64,000 nucleotides of DNA, taken from NCBI GenBank assembly GCA_036971615.1, contig JAYKKR010000012.1, positions 1,178,001 through 1,242,000 of the forward strand. Reading direction: 5' to 3'. The translations under genes and the position numbers were made by a program. The DNA is from Amyloporia xantha (taxonomy: Eukaryota; Basidiomycota; Agaricomycetes; Polyporales; Adustoporiaceae). Within the stretch, counting starts at the first letter, position 1, and every line of letters starts with the position of its first letter. The notes beneath the pieces are model-generated. The model did no database searches and was not told the DNA's origin. It was given only the letters and a program-made list of their open reading frames with translations. Positions 12,091 to 25,100 of this stretch are shown piece after piece.

Positions 12091-14042
12091 TATTCGTACA
12101 AGCTCTTGAGTATCTCAGCAGTGTCTGGGAGTCTGGTGGTGCTGTTCCATAGGCATGTTGAGCCTATCGTACGTTTCGGCAAAGAAATGATATGATACCG
12201 TAGGCAGTGCCGCCGACTCGGGAAATCTGACGCTTATAGCAATGGCGTGGCGTCTGCGCAGCGCATGCACTTCATCATGGACGCGTCGACGGCAAGAGAG
12301 AAGGCTTTTGAGGGATTCTGGGTCGTCAGACTGGTCATGGCGAGGATGCGGGGATAGACATGTGAAATTGTGAATGTCCCCGCTAGAGAGGCTTGGTCCG
12401 ATCGACGTCCGAACCGGCCGCTCTTGGCCGCACTGTCCCCGCTCGCGCAAACACCTCTGCCGCTCTCCTGACCCCCTTCTCCGCACTTGACCCCACCCAA
12501 CCCCGGACGGTCCCGCTCTCGCCCCGCCATTTGCACCTGGGAAATCAATAACGGTGGGTCACCGGGCTCGAGCAGGGCTGCTTTCGATCGCCATCTTCGC
12601 ATGCGTCCGGCTATGCAGGAAACCGGGGGTGCTGGTCTCCTGTCTCATCCGTTGCTCAGGCGTTCTGGATCAGCCTCAAATACCCGTCCAACGGAGCTGC
12701 AGCATCTGTCGCAAGAAGTCGCGCGGTAAGTCGTTGTGCCAGTCATGTCTGGGGAGCGTTCGGGCATCCTCGTGAGGTTCGAGTCAACTTGGCAGGTTGG
12801 TAGGCCTACACATGACTTCCGAGAGCACCAAAGTGCAAATTGCGTACCGTAGGGCCCCGATCCGCCTCATACGGACTCTGTACGCAGTCTTCGAAGTGGC
12901 TGCCACACCGCGGATCGGCTGCGGACGATGATCGCTCTCAGTCTACAGCCACCCTTGTCACTCTTCAGCTAATCATTCGACCTGTGTCGAAGGGCGGCGC
13001 GCACAACCCAAGAAACGAAGCTCCATAGGTCGTCGATAGGAGCAGCTGAGAGAAAGGCACGCTGCCTGCGCGGGGCATAGCTAAGTCGTCTTGTACGTTC
13101 GCATTGTAGCCTGAAATCGGTTCTGCAGGATTTGTCGCTTAGAGAAGTCTCGAACGAATATAAGCCCGGATTGTAAAGCACAGCGCCTGCAACACTCTCG
13201 TCGCTCGTCCGCGTGAATAACCAAGCTGAGAGAGAGACTCAAACTCAGAAGGGAGCTGGGGGAAAGTTGGATGCTCCCTTGGAAGGCGTAAGGGCCCCCT
13301 TATATACATACCAGAGCTTGGTGCCACAGGCCATGACATGCAAAATGAAAGCGACACCCCGAAGGCGCACTCGAGGGCGCCAGTATGACAGCAAAGAAAC
13401 CATACAAATCTGGGAGGTCTTTCACTATATATGGAGACGGTTCTCGGGGATTCACTGAAGCTTCGGGCTTCAGTTCATCGTCTCAGTGGACTCGTGAAGG
13501 TCCGGAAAGATGTCCTATCTCCTCGCTCGTCGCGCACCTATGCCATCGATTCGCTTTCTATCATCCGAGAGTCGAGGTCTTCTACTCGCGGTGAGTCCTT
13601 TTCTGAGAGAGGAACGAAAAATAGGAAGGAAGAAATTATCGATCGTGCTTGATCGTGTTCTTGACGTACCGGACTTTCATACAGCTCAATACGTAGAAGA
13701 CGAATCGAAACCGTGTTTCAATTTGCCACCAGTCACAACACATATGGTATTCACAGCACGAATCAGAGATATATATATAACTAAAAACAGCAGCCCCAGG
13801 GACGTGCGAGAAGCTTAAGCTTGCGGAACGTGGATATTCAACATTCCACTTGCGTTCCATGCCGGTAACTGCAAGGGATACACACAATGGCAGACAGAGA
13901 CTTCCATCGCCAAGCTCTTAACAGCTATTGACCATGGGTGCCTTATATAGTTACGTGTTACACTTCAAGACCTCAATTGTGGTTTTGCCGCTCCCGCGCG
14001 TCGTGGTCACGTGCTCCATATTGGACGCGAATCATCCCTTTG
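12091..14042. other. Intergenic region, former upstream flank of the cyclase gene
   Basis: Nearly 2 kb without a convincing gene. A short frame from ATG 13510 has a basic, Ser/Arg-rich N-terminus and a GTGAGT donor after 27 codons, but joining to the next acceptor near 13684 hits a stop at once, so I do not call it. The target duplication of LINE A at 14043 shows that, before the insertion, this region ran directly into the promoter now at 27141. Confidence 0.5.
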
Positions 14043-14059
14043 AACTTTGAAAGCTCCTC
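14043..14059. repeat. 5' target-site duplication of LINE A
   Basis: aactttgaaagctcctc, repeated exactly at 27124-27140 after the poly(A) tail. Up to 17 bp; one or two leading A residues are ambiguous with the tail. Confidence 0.88.
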
Positions 14060-15008
14060 CCTTGGACTAGAACCACCACCATCCCGGTGCGTTCGGCGGC
14101 TGGCCTCTACGTGGCCCAAGGGACGAGTACTTGCAGTTGCAGGGAAACTAACAGCCGTCCACGTCCCATTCAATTGGGGGGAAAAAGGTGTCAGTGCGAC
14201 ATCGTCGAGAACCACGTCCTCGACGAGTGGCGAGTAGTGCGACGCCACCGCCGCGAAACGCGACGAGAGGAAAAAACCCCCCTACATAACCCTACATAAA
14301 TCTGTACCGCTACTACGATGTAGAGAATGAATGCCGTCCACGAGACGAGGAGGGTTATCCAAACCCTCGAGAGCATCGAGAGTGACCGCCACGACGTTCA
14401 GCTTGCCCCCAACCGCCACCCAAACCCTGGACAAAACCTGGCCTGCACGCCAAAGTACCCCGAACGCGCACTGCGCACTCTCCTCCTCAGACCCAGAACG
14501 TACGTCCTGGACAGATGGAATTAAGGGTGCCGCCAACGTCTATGACGACTATGGCGTGGCCTGTAGCGGGCGCCAATTTCCGGCGGTGGGCCACGCAGCG
14601 GGCCACTGAAGGCCACCCCAAACCACGACGACTCAGCGCAAGACTGCTCTCGAACAATGCCCGTCTGTTCGAACAAAGACAGGGCCACGCACGCGGCCCC
14701 TGTGGCGGACAAAGCGATGCCTGCGGTGGCACAAAGCAGGGGCCACCCGGCCTGCCTCAAAACCCACGGTGCGCGAGCATGCTGCGGCCCTCTCAGACTC
14801 ACAAGTTGACTACCTCTAACCGCGCTCCCTCGAGAATCACTCCAATCTGTCGCCCCCAACAGTCGCCGACCGCCCCTCCGACGCGGGAACCCCGGAGCAG
14901 GAGCGCACAACTAAAAAGAAGAGGACCAACGCTGGAAAAACAGTGGCCAGAACCGAACCCGAACCCGAGCGTGAGCACGACTCTTCCCTCGCTGACCAGG
15001 ACTCCGTG

Positions 15009-16286
15009 ATGGGACCACGCGAGGTTCGACCCAAGCCTAAACGAACCACGATGGCGACAAACGAAAAAGCTTCCTATGAGTGGCCGGACCCGCTGGCCCC
15101 GCCCAAAGACGTCGAGCGTGACCCCCACCGTAAAAAGACGAGGGACACCACCGCGCCTGCCCGCATCCCGAAGTCCCGGATAGCGTACACCGACGCGACC
15201 TATGAACGGATGTATATCCCTGTGGACGCCCTGCTGGCGGGACTGGCCGAGGGACAGGTGCAGGAGATACAGAAGGCCCCGGAGGACTGGCTGGCGATTG
15301 TTCCCCATGCTGCAGGGGCTGCTGTTTTCAAGGAAAGTCCAAAGCTGTATAGCGCCATCCTAAACTTCCTCCGCACTTTCCGCTTCGATGATGAATCGAC
15401 AGAGCAGGAGGAGCAGATCCTTGCCGCCATCGCAGAGACCGGTCGATCAACCGAAGTCGAGGCTGCGCTACTCGCGCTAGATAAAAAGAATGTCCACGCG
15501 AAGGACTTACGCATCTACATGCCAATTCCCATAGGGGGGAAGCTCAAGAACACGCATGACAAGTACAGTAAGCCTTGGGCAATGTTCGCGAAGGGCGCCT
15601 CGAAGGAAGCGGCAGAATTCTTCCTGTGGCAGCAGACGTTCGCCGTCAACAAGGAAGTCACCTTCAGTGTCCTGCGCATCGAGGATAAGACACCGTCGTG
15701 GGTCCTGGCTAACTTCGCCGGCAACAGCGTTGACCCGGAAAACGAGGGCGACATCATGGCGCAGATCAAGCGCACGCTATGGCACGACGATACCTTCCGC
15801 GAGTACGTTCACAAGGCGCTGATGAACGCTGGGATCCCTGGCAACATAAACGACCACGCCGTGCGAGCTACGGAGTCTTTCACTCTCACCTTCTTCAACA
15901 ACACTACCCGCCTCGGTGAACCGGCAACGGTTGTACAACTCAGAGGCCGACCTGTGCCCTCTGGGGAACCGCAGGACGAAGGGGACATTTCACGGTACCT
16001 CAGCATCATCCGCAGCACGACCTACTGGATCTCCGGTGGTATGGATGTCCTCACGCTTGCCGGCAAAATCGACTGCAAACTGTGCAAGGCTTTCACGCAC
16101 CCCACCTATGACTGCCCCTTCCATCAGACGGAGGGATGGTTTGGTCCGGTCTATGACGGAGCCAAGCGCCACGAAGAGAAGGTGCAGAAGGCGACGGGGA
16201 AAGGCTGGGGCCTGACAAAGCCGAGAGGTGGAGGTTACCCAAGGGCTGGCCCGTCTCGTGGAAAGACGTGGAAGAAGACGAAGTGA
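15009..16286 (+). CDS. LINE A ORF1 (gag-like nucleic-acid-binding protein)
   Basis: Probable RNA-binding chaperone of the retrotransposon particle. From the first in-frame ATG (15009) it encodes about 425 aa; the frame is open upstream to a taa at 14818-14820, and codons just before the ATG (charged, Lys/Glu/Pro-rich) look coding, so the true start may be upstream or lost. The N-terminal third is basic and Pro-rich. Near residue 355 from this ATG is one zinc knuckle, CKLCKAFTHPTYDC, with exact CX2CX4HX4C spacing. The C-terminus is Gly/Arg/Lys-rich, ending WKKTK. No coiled coil was recognised. Confidence 0.75.
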   Translation: MGPREVRPKPKRTTMATNEKASYEWPDPLAPPKDVERDPHRKKTRDTTAPARIPKSRIAYTDATYERMYIPVDALLAGLAEGQVQEIQKAPEDWLAIVPHAAGAAVFKESPKLYSAILNFLRTFRFDDESTEQEEQILAAIAETGRSTEVEAALLALDKKNVHAKDLRIYMPIPIGGKLKNTHDKYSKPWAMFAKGASKEAAEFFLWQQTFAVNKEVTFSVLRIEDKTPSWVLANFAGNSVDPENEGDIMAQIKRTLWHDDTFREYVHKALMNAGIPGNINDHAVRATESFTLTFFNNTTRLGEPATVVQLRGRPVPSGEPQDEGDISRYLSIIRSTTYWISGGMDVLTLAGKIDCKLCKAFTHPTYDCPFHQTEGWFGPVYDGAKRHEEKVQKATGKGWGLTKPRGGGYPRAGPSRGKTWKKTK

Positions 16287-16861
16287 AACACGTCGATGTC
16301 CCGCGCGCCTTACATCACTATGTATCTTCGCGTCCCTCCCTGTAGTATGCCCTGTACAATGTACATCTATATCAAATGAACATGTCTTTCTCTTTTCGCA
16401 TAAATGACCAGTGTGGTCCGTATGGCTGGTACGACGTGAGCGAAAAGTCGCCTGGAGTTTGGTGTCTCGTGCACCACTGCAGGCGCACCCGAGCCACCTA
16501 ATATACTACAGACGCTCTGCGACTGGTAGGACCGTGGCCGGAAAATGGTGGGGCACCTGGGCGGGTGCCGCGCGAGGACTGTGTTCTTGCAAACCGGACA
16601 CAGGACAGGGTAGGGTCCAGCTGACCCCCCTGACCTGTGAAGGACCGCCCATCCACCCGGCAGCAAATGCAGCTCCCCGAGGCCTAGCAAGCCCTGAGGA
16701 GAGCCACTAACCACGCGACTAACACAGACAATACAGAGATAACAAACCCACGACAAGACGAGAACGGTACCGGCAATGAAGACGTTCTGGCCCCCATAGG
16801 TGAGCCAGGCTCCACCGCCGGCCGACTTGCCCGTGACGGGGGCCAGACCAAGGCAGGCGGA

Positions 16862-19800
16862 GTGGGCGGGAGCACCGACAGCGAGCCGGGATGGGCTCCA
16901 AGACCCTCCTCCCCCTCCCCCGACTACCGCCAAGGAGCTCCCGTACCGAGCGGCGAAGGGCCACCCTTTGCCACACGAATCGCCAGTGTGAGCGATGGGG
17001 GGCAGTGCGCTACCTCAGAACCGTCGCACCAACAGAGTGCGATCCCAGACGACGTCATGGGAGCGCGACTTGCGCCAGAACGGCAGAATGCCGACCGGGC
17101 ACAAAATGCCCGAAGAACCCGCTGGACTCGGCAACGAGACAGGGGTAGACGTCCAAGCGACAACGACCTGGCTACAAACCAGCCAGCACCTCTGCCACCG
17201 AAAGGGACGAGGCATTGCAGGCGGAGACCAAAACCCCAGGTAAAGACACAAAGAGCATCTGTGACAATTGCATCACTCAATATAAGGGGATTTGGGAGCG
17301 AAAACATGTACAGCTCGAATAATAAATGGTTGCACGTCAACCAAATGATGCGAGACAACCATATAGGTGTTCTGGTTGTCCAAGAGACACACATGAACGA
17401 AGACCGACGTGAAGCGGTGGAGGACATGTTTTCACACAGACTCCGTATTCTAGCGTCAGGCGACCCGGATGACCCAACCAGCCGGGGAGGAGTAGCAATT
17501 GTCCTGAATAGGGAAATCCTGGACACAACTGACGCTAAGCTGTACGTGATTAAGCCTGGACGAGCGATACAAGTAAGCCTCCCACTTAAGCATAACGAGA
17601 CCCTATCTGTTCTTGGAATATACGCACCAAACGACCCAACCTGGAATGGATACCTGTGGGAGGATATACGAGACTACTACTCGGACCACCGCAGAGTCCC
17701 AAAGCCAGACATAATGCTGGGTGATTTCAACATGGTTGAGGAAGCGATCGACCGCATGCCCCCGCATGAAGACCGTCAGACCACAACCGACCATATGGCA
17801 GAACTTAAAGCATACCTTGGCCTACAAGACGGTTGGCGACAGCTCAACCCGACAGAGAAAGCTTTCACTTTCTACCAGAAATCCACGGGGTCACAGTCCC
17901 GAATTGACCGAATTTATGTGACAGAAAATATGAACCTACATGCCAAGGAGTGGAAGATGCAGCCCTCCGGGATACCGAACACTGATCACTTCATGATATC
18001 AGCGAGTATATCCTCCGAAGAGGCCCCCTGGGTAGGAAGTGGTAGACGGTCAATACCCATCTATGTCCTCCAGGACAAAGAAATGAAGAAATACATTAAA
18101 GAACGAGGCCGAGAGGCGCTCTTGGAGTACAACGCACTCAACGGTTGGCGGTCTGAAGATCACAACGCACAAAAGATACTCCACCGCCTGAAAATGGACA
18201 TCAGAGAGCGAGCCATAGAACGACAGAAAAAAATGGTACCTATGCTCATAAGAGATATAGAGTGTACGAAGAAAGACTTAGAGAAGACTCTCAACGACAA
18301 TAACAAACCGGAGGAGGAAAAGAAAACTGAATCTGGCAAACTCACGGAGAAGCTAGCCTTGCTGGAACGTAAACGACACCAGCAGACCAGAACCGAGATT
18401 AAGATTAAAAATCGCCTCGAGGGAGAAACCCTTTGCAAAGCGTGGTGCAGCCTGGGGAAAGAAAAGCGACCCCGTGATCTGATATACGCCCTAAAACGCA
18501 TAGATGAGGGGACTCCCGACCGGCCAGTCTATGAAAAAAATTCAGCTAAAATGGCTGAGTTGGCAAAAACGTACCATGATACGCTGCAGAAGCAGGGCCT
18601 AGAAAGCGACCAACGGAAAAGAACAGACTGTGAAGAACGTGTGCTGAGCAACCTCACACCACAACTTACCGAAAACCAGAAGCAATGCCTCGGCATGCTT
18701 ATCCGGAAAGATGAGACGGAACAAGCCCTAAAATCCTCTAAGAAGGACAGCGCAGCAGGAATCGACGGCGCAACATACGGCTTTTGGTGCGAAATCTGCG
18801 CAATAGTTGACCCACTGATACGGGATGAAGAGAGGCAAGAAGACCCAATTGATCTCATGGATCTCCTCACTGCAGCCTTCAACGATATACAGTTGTATGG
18901 CATAGACAAGACAACGAACTTTGCGGAGGGATGGATGTGTCCGATTTTCAAAAAGAAAGATAGGACACATATCGCCAACTACCGCCCTATTACCCTCCTG
19001 AACACGGACTACAAACTCTACACAAAAGCTCTTACCACCAAACTAGCGGCGGTAGTGCCAAACTTAATACACAAGTCACAAGCAGGCTTCATACCGGGCA
19101 GACAGATAACGGACCATACTCAGCTGACTCATATGGTCATGGAATATGCGGCGAGAGCAGACCCAGACGAAGATGAAGATGGCCTGATAATAGCCCTTGA
19201 CCAGGAAAAAGCCTATGATAAAATTTCACATGAATATCTATGGACAACTCTCCGACGTTTCAACATACCGGAGGGCTTCATAAAATCGGTGAAAACTTTG
19301 TATGATTCCGCAGAGACGCGGGTCATGATAAATGGCTTCCTAAGCGAACCGTACAAGGTGACTCGCGGCGTGAGACAAGGCGACCCCTTGTCCTGTCTAC
19401 TCTTCGACTTAGCCATCGAGCCCCTGGCAGCCTCACTCCGAGCATCCAACTTGACCGGATATAACATACCTGGAGCTGACGAACGGCTCATAGCGACACT
19501 ATTCGCGGACGACACGACAACCTTCCTAAAAAAAGGCGACCGCTTCTCAGATCTGATTGAGATACTGGATACCTGGTGCACGGCATCAGGTGCAAAATTC
19601 AACAAGGAGAAGACGGAGATCATACCAATCGGGAGCCCCCAGTACCGTGCAGAACTGATAAGCACCAGGAAACCAACCCTGAACAGCGAAAGGCTGCCTG
19701 ACCATATAAGGATAGCGAAAGACGGCGAGGCGACACGTATTCTGGGAGCCTGGTATGGAAATGAGATAGACAACGCTTCTATCTGGACGCCTACCATTGA

Positions 19801-22107
19801 GAAAATAAACTCCACTCTTGAACGGTGGGAAAAACGAAAACCAACCATGGAGGGACGGAAACACATTGTACAAATGACGGTGGGGGGAATGACACAATAC
19901 CTGACCAAGGTTCAGGAAATGCCCAAACATATCGAGAAGAGGCTAAGTAAAACAATACGCACCTTCATGTGGGCAGAAAAGAAACAAACCCCGGTAAACC
20001 ATGAAACCCTGCTTGCCCCAATAGAGGAAGGGGGACGAGAAGTGCTTGATCTCGAAGCACGAAATGAAGCGATTGCCATAACCTGGTTGAAAGACTACCT
20101 CCATTTCGGGGAAGACCGACCACTGTGGGCAAAGGTAGCGGACGCCATGATTGCTCGAAACGCACCTAAGAGCGAACAAAAAGTACCAACCGACATAAAA
20201 ATCAATGTATTCCTTCAGTCCTGGACAACGAAAGTGACAGAGGTACCTCAAAAGCTAAAGGCTGCCTTCAAAGTGGCAAAGAAGTATAGTCTCCGCAGAG
20301 AAGGACTCGCTTTCGACAGAGGCATCTTACGCCAGATGCCTATATGGATGCACGGAGAAGCGGACCCAAAGATACGCAGACTAAATAGCTCGAAAGCCAG
20401 TGAATGTCTGAGAAATAATCACTTAATACGTACCGTAGCGGATGCGGAAATATTGATAGGCAGTTTGGCTGACCCAGCACATGTAGCAAACGCACGATGC
20501 AAATGCCCCTCGTGTACGTCTGCACGAGACTTAAACGGCTGTTCTAACCCGCACACATGCTATAAGAAAGTGCTGGCTCTGCTGGACCTGCTGCCAGAAA
20601 AGTGGGATCCAAGGAAGCCTAAGCCGGAAGATGTAGGGAGAGACTCCGCCATCCTCCCGAATAAACAAGCAGCAGATCCGAGCGAGAAGTGGGAAACCTT
20701 TGACCCCAGCTTAACGACGACTGGCAATCTGACAGACATCTTCCGTATTTTCACCGAAGGAGAGACGACAAACCACTCGCACCTGTACCGAAGAGACGGG
20801 CCACCCGCCGGCACCCTCCGCATTGCCACGGATGGCTCCTGTATTGCGAACGGCGACGGAAATGCGCGCGCAGGGGCCGGGGGTTTTGCAGGCAACGGTA
20901 ATGAGAACAACTTCTCGCTCCGCCTCCCAGCCTACATCACACAGTCGAATCAAACGGGAGAGCTGTCGGCCGTTTCAGAAACTGGTCGGCGAACCGATGA
21001 AGCTCTTCGCCTTGATGTCGAGAGCGACTCCCGACATGCCATTGATGAAGCAAACACGCTGAAAACGAAACATGAGAATCAAGGCTACATCGGAGTCAAA
21101 AATGCGGCCGTAATACGGGCCATGGTCGCAAACCTACGGCAGCGACCATACCGCACCCGGTTCCGCTGGGTCAAAGGTCACAAGGGTCACGCGTTGAATG
21201 AGGGTGCAGATCGCCTTGCCGGAGAAGGTGCCCGGAAGGATCAAGAAGACCCTATCCCCCTGGATGCTCCACCCACCCTTCGCCTGTCCGGGGCAAAACT
21301 CTCTGTGATGACTCAGAAACTCGCCTATCAAGGGATACGTGAGATCAAAATGAAGAAATACGAGAAGCGAAGACGAACCGAGAACAACATTATACGGGCT
21401 GTCGATAATATCGAAGTCTTCTTCGGCCATACCCCCTCGGAAGGACGCATATGGCGGGGATTGCGACACAAAGACTTCCGCAGAGAGGTAAAGTACTTTC
21501 TCTGGATGGCTGCCCACGACGCGTATATGGTCGGGTCAAACTGGCTTCGTCCATCGTACTCTGAGGACCTGCAGCAGCGCCATGAATGCTCACACTGTGG
21601 GGTCATGGAAACAATGGAGCATGTCCTATCCGAGTGTGAAGCCCCTGGCCAAGACATCGTCTGGAACCTAGCACGCTCTCTCTGGCTCAAGAAAAATAAA
21701 ACTTGGGCGCGCCCCTCCCTAGGAGCCGTTATAAGTTGCGCCTGCGCGACTTTCAAGAATGGTAGAGGAAAGCCAAAGGCGGGGAGGCACGTCTCTACCG
21801 CATCATCATGTCTGAGTCCGCGTACCTGATATGGAAGCTCCGGAATGAAAGAGTCATCCCGGACGGAGAGACTGGCCGTACGGCGGCACACACTCCAGAC
21901 GAGATCAAATGTCGATGGCTACAGGCTATAAATGAGAGACTACAGATTGATTGCCAACTTACTGATAAAAGGAAGTACAAGAAGAAAGCCCTGAAGCAGA
22001 CCCTAGTAGAGAAAACTTGGGAAAATGTACTGCAAAACGAAAACAACTTGCCGCACGACTGGGCATGCGGTAAAACTGAGGTTTTAGTGGGTATAGAGGT
22101 GATTTAG
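16862..22107 (+). pseudogene. LINE A ORF2, endonuclease-RT-RNase H polyprotein, frameshifted near C-terminus
   Basis: Open from 16862 with the first ATG at 17057. The order is: APE endonuclease from about 17260 (SLNIRGFG, VVQETH, GDFN, NTDHFM); reverse transcriptase about 18960-19550 (YRPITLLNT, GFIPGRQ, TRGVRQGDPLSCLLF, catalytic FADD at about 19503); RNase H about 20815-21240 (ATDGS, GELSAV, SDSRHA, KGHKGHALNEGADRLAG); and a CCHC-type motif near 21585-21640 (CSHCGVMETMEHVLSEC). All catalytic acidic residues I can place are present. The main frame ends at 21829, but the conserved tail (SESAYLIWKLRNERVI) continues in the next frame from about 21781 to 22107. A G-run at 21781-21784 is one base short for a continuous frame. 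Confidence 0.85.
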
Positions 22108-22116
22108 TCGGGGGAC

Positions 22117-22131
22117 GAGGGTGTACCGGAG
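22117..22131. repeat. 5' target-site duplication of LINE B
   Basis: gagggtgtaccggag, repeated exactly at 26879-26893. It lies in the 3' UTR of LINE A, nine bases after that element's last stop codon. Confidence 0.92.
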
Positions 22132-22143
22132 TCCCTACGTTGT

Positions 22144-25100
22144 GTGAGCGCGAATGTCCAAAAGTCGGCGGACAATCTTGGCATGCTCTTAGAACGTAAC
22201 CAAACCGCGGACATCATTTGTGTCCAAGAAATATACTGGGGAAAGGTCAAACAGATCGCCTCCAGCAAGTCGAAAGACGGCGAAGCGTATGAAAATACGA
22301 TTGGTCATCGGTCATTCAAGTGCCTGGGTGCCTCGAAAGAGTCGCGCGTGGCAGTCTATGTAAATAAGCGCTGGTCGAAAGCCAGTCCGCAAATACTAGC
22401 CAGTCGCGTCACACACAGGGACTGCCTGCTGGTGACGCTTCGATTACCCACAGGAGAGTTTAACATACTCAATGTGTACAACGACAGTGACCGCCACGAG
22501 GCGATCCAGTACCTCGGGAGCCGGGTCCATCAGCTCCCACCAATTGCGTTTATGGCAGGGGATTTTAATCTCCGCCACTCCCTATGGGATAAGCGCACAG
22601 CGAATTCGGCAACAAGACCTCCACATGTTGCCGACTCAAACAGGTTGCTCGAGTTGGCACAAACCGACCTGGAGTTAACTCTCCTAAATGAGACAGATGG
22701 ACCCCCCACGTGGAGGTCCAACAACCAGGAACTCGCTCCGCGAGTTCTGGACCTAGTATGGATAGACCCCGCTTATCTGGGAGACAACTATCTAAGAATA
22801 GGAATGGCAGATCGCCACAAGAGTGACCATGCGGTCCTTCGGTGGGAAATGCCAATCGAAGTTCGACCACCCCCCACACAAGGCATACCCCGTGTGAGCG
22901 AGGAGGCGAACGAATTCGTGAAGGAAGCTACGAAGCTAATGTCGGAACTTCCCAGAGAATACTCGACACCCGAGGAAGTCGAACGCACGGGGGAGTTGTT
23001 TGAGCGCTCCCTACAGGAACTGTGGACCAAAAACGCCAAGATCAGCAGGCCGACCAAGCGCTCTAAATCGTGGTGGAATGCCGCGTGTGCCGAAGAAGCT
23101 GCAAAGCTTCGATCAGCAAAGAGCGAACTAGATGCCGCCGGGGCAGCAATGCGGGCAGCGAGATTTGAGATGGGCGACCTATTCACCCATGATGAGTTCA
23201 GGAGAGTACAAGGCTGCAAGGCCACAGTACGATTCTACCATAGCACCTTGAGGGCCGCATGCCGCAAGGCAAAAAGGGAACACTTTGAGAAATTCATGAA
23301 TGAATCCCACCCCCAACTGATCTCGGACTTTGTGGCCTGGACAAAGCCGAGGAAAACAGATGTAGCCATGCAGCTCAAGCGGCTGGACGGCACGGCAGTA
23401 GAGACGCCCGCGGACCTCCGCGATGCGTTCCAGGAACAATTCACACCGGCCAATCCCCGGCCAGTGGACATGCAATTTGTGCACGACATACCCCAACGTG
23501 AGGTGAGGTCATATGCACCTATCAGTGAAGCAGAAATCCTGGAGAATCTTCGGGACACCAGCAACACATCAGCACCGGGACCAGACCACGTCAACTGGTT
23601 GTGGCTCAAGTGGATAGTGGGCGTCTCTATGCGCCCAGATCGCGAGGACAAAACTGTCCGGGTAGTGCCGCAAGTGAGGAAATTCCTCGTTGCGTACTAT
23701 AATGCATGCATGGACCATGGGATATTTCCCAGCGTGTTCAAGCGATCCATAACGGTCGTATTGGCAAAGCCCAATAAACCGGACTACTCTAAAGCAAAGG
23801 CCTATCGGCCAATATGCTTGCTCAATTGCCTGGGAAAGCTCATGGAGAAGGTGTTATCCCGGCGCTTACAATTTGATGCCCAAAAATATGGTATCATGCA
23901 CCCTTGCCAGTTCGGCGGAACTATACAACATAGCACCACTGATGCGGGAATACAATTGGTCCATTTCATACGCGAAGCGTGGGCCAGAGACATCACACCT
24001 TCGGCCTTGTTGCTGGATGTATCACAATTCTACCCTTCCATCAATCATGATGCGTTGCTGGGTATCATGCGGAAACAGGGATTCGACGAGAAAACCTGCT
24101 TGTTCTTCGCGAATTACACGAAAGGGCGGCAAACCCAATTCGCATTCAATGGGGTCCTCACGGACCCCGCGGACTTCTCAGTAGGCGTGGGGCAGGGATC
24201 ATCTCTCTCCCCCGTTCTATCGGGATTATACATTGCGCCTGTCCTGCATAAATGGGCCCCAATCCATGAATTGCGGACAGGAAATACATGTGTACAGTTC
24301 TTCGTCGACGATGGACTGATAATGACTGCGGAGAAGGCTACCCCTGAGTCTAATCTGACGCAACTCGATCATAACAACGGCCAATTGGCCGGAATGTTCC
24401 ACCCGTTAGTGGAAGACCTCAATCGAATAGGTTGTGGTGTTGAAGCTGACAAATTAGAACTCATGCACTTCTGGCACTACCGGAAGAAAGTGTGGCACGA
24501 GAACCAACCCCTCGGGCCGGACATTGCGCTCCGGATCGATGGGCAGTTAGTACGCCTTTCTCCAAAGGCGGCCATGAGATACTTGGGATTCTTTTTGGAT
24601 CCCAAACTATCATTCAAAGCGCACGTGCGATTTTATGCCAATAAAGCGGCTAGCACGGTCAACGCTCTCAGGATGCTCGGGAACTCGTCTCGGGGATTCC
24701 ATCCAATCAACAAACGGCGCTTGTATGTAGCGCACGTCATCCCGTTGATGCTCTATGGCGCCCAACTTTGGTGGAACCCAAAGTGGAAGCACATAAAGTG
24801 GATCCAAAAGGAGTTACAAACAGCGCAGTCGCGAGCAGCTAGGTGGATAACCGGTTGCTTCCGAACTACACCAGTAGGTGCCATGGAAATGTTGGCCGGG
24901 CTCGTCCCGGTCCGATTCCAAGTGGACAGATACATGGAAAAAGCGGCCCTTCGGGCCCGCCGAATCCACGAAGGACACCCAATGCGGGCTATATTGCCCG
25001 AGGGATGGGTGGTCAATCAAACCAACATCATCGCTCCATTCCCGTTGCGGGCGCGGAAGGTGAAGAAGGAAGTGGTAACGCCATTAACTCACATAGATGA

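Noticed and set aside
13510..13720. Possible small mitochondrial protein starting MSYLLARRAPMPS
   Set aside because: After its GTGAGT donor the only nearby acceptor leads to a stop within three codons; no family recognised.
16367..16991. Open frames on both strands between LINE A ORF1 and ORF2
   Set aside because: No domain, no ATG context; untranslated spacer or the leader of ORF2.
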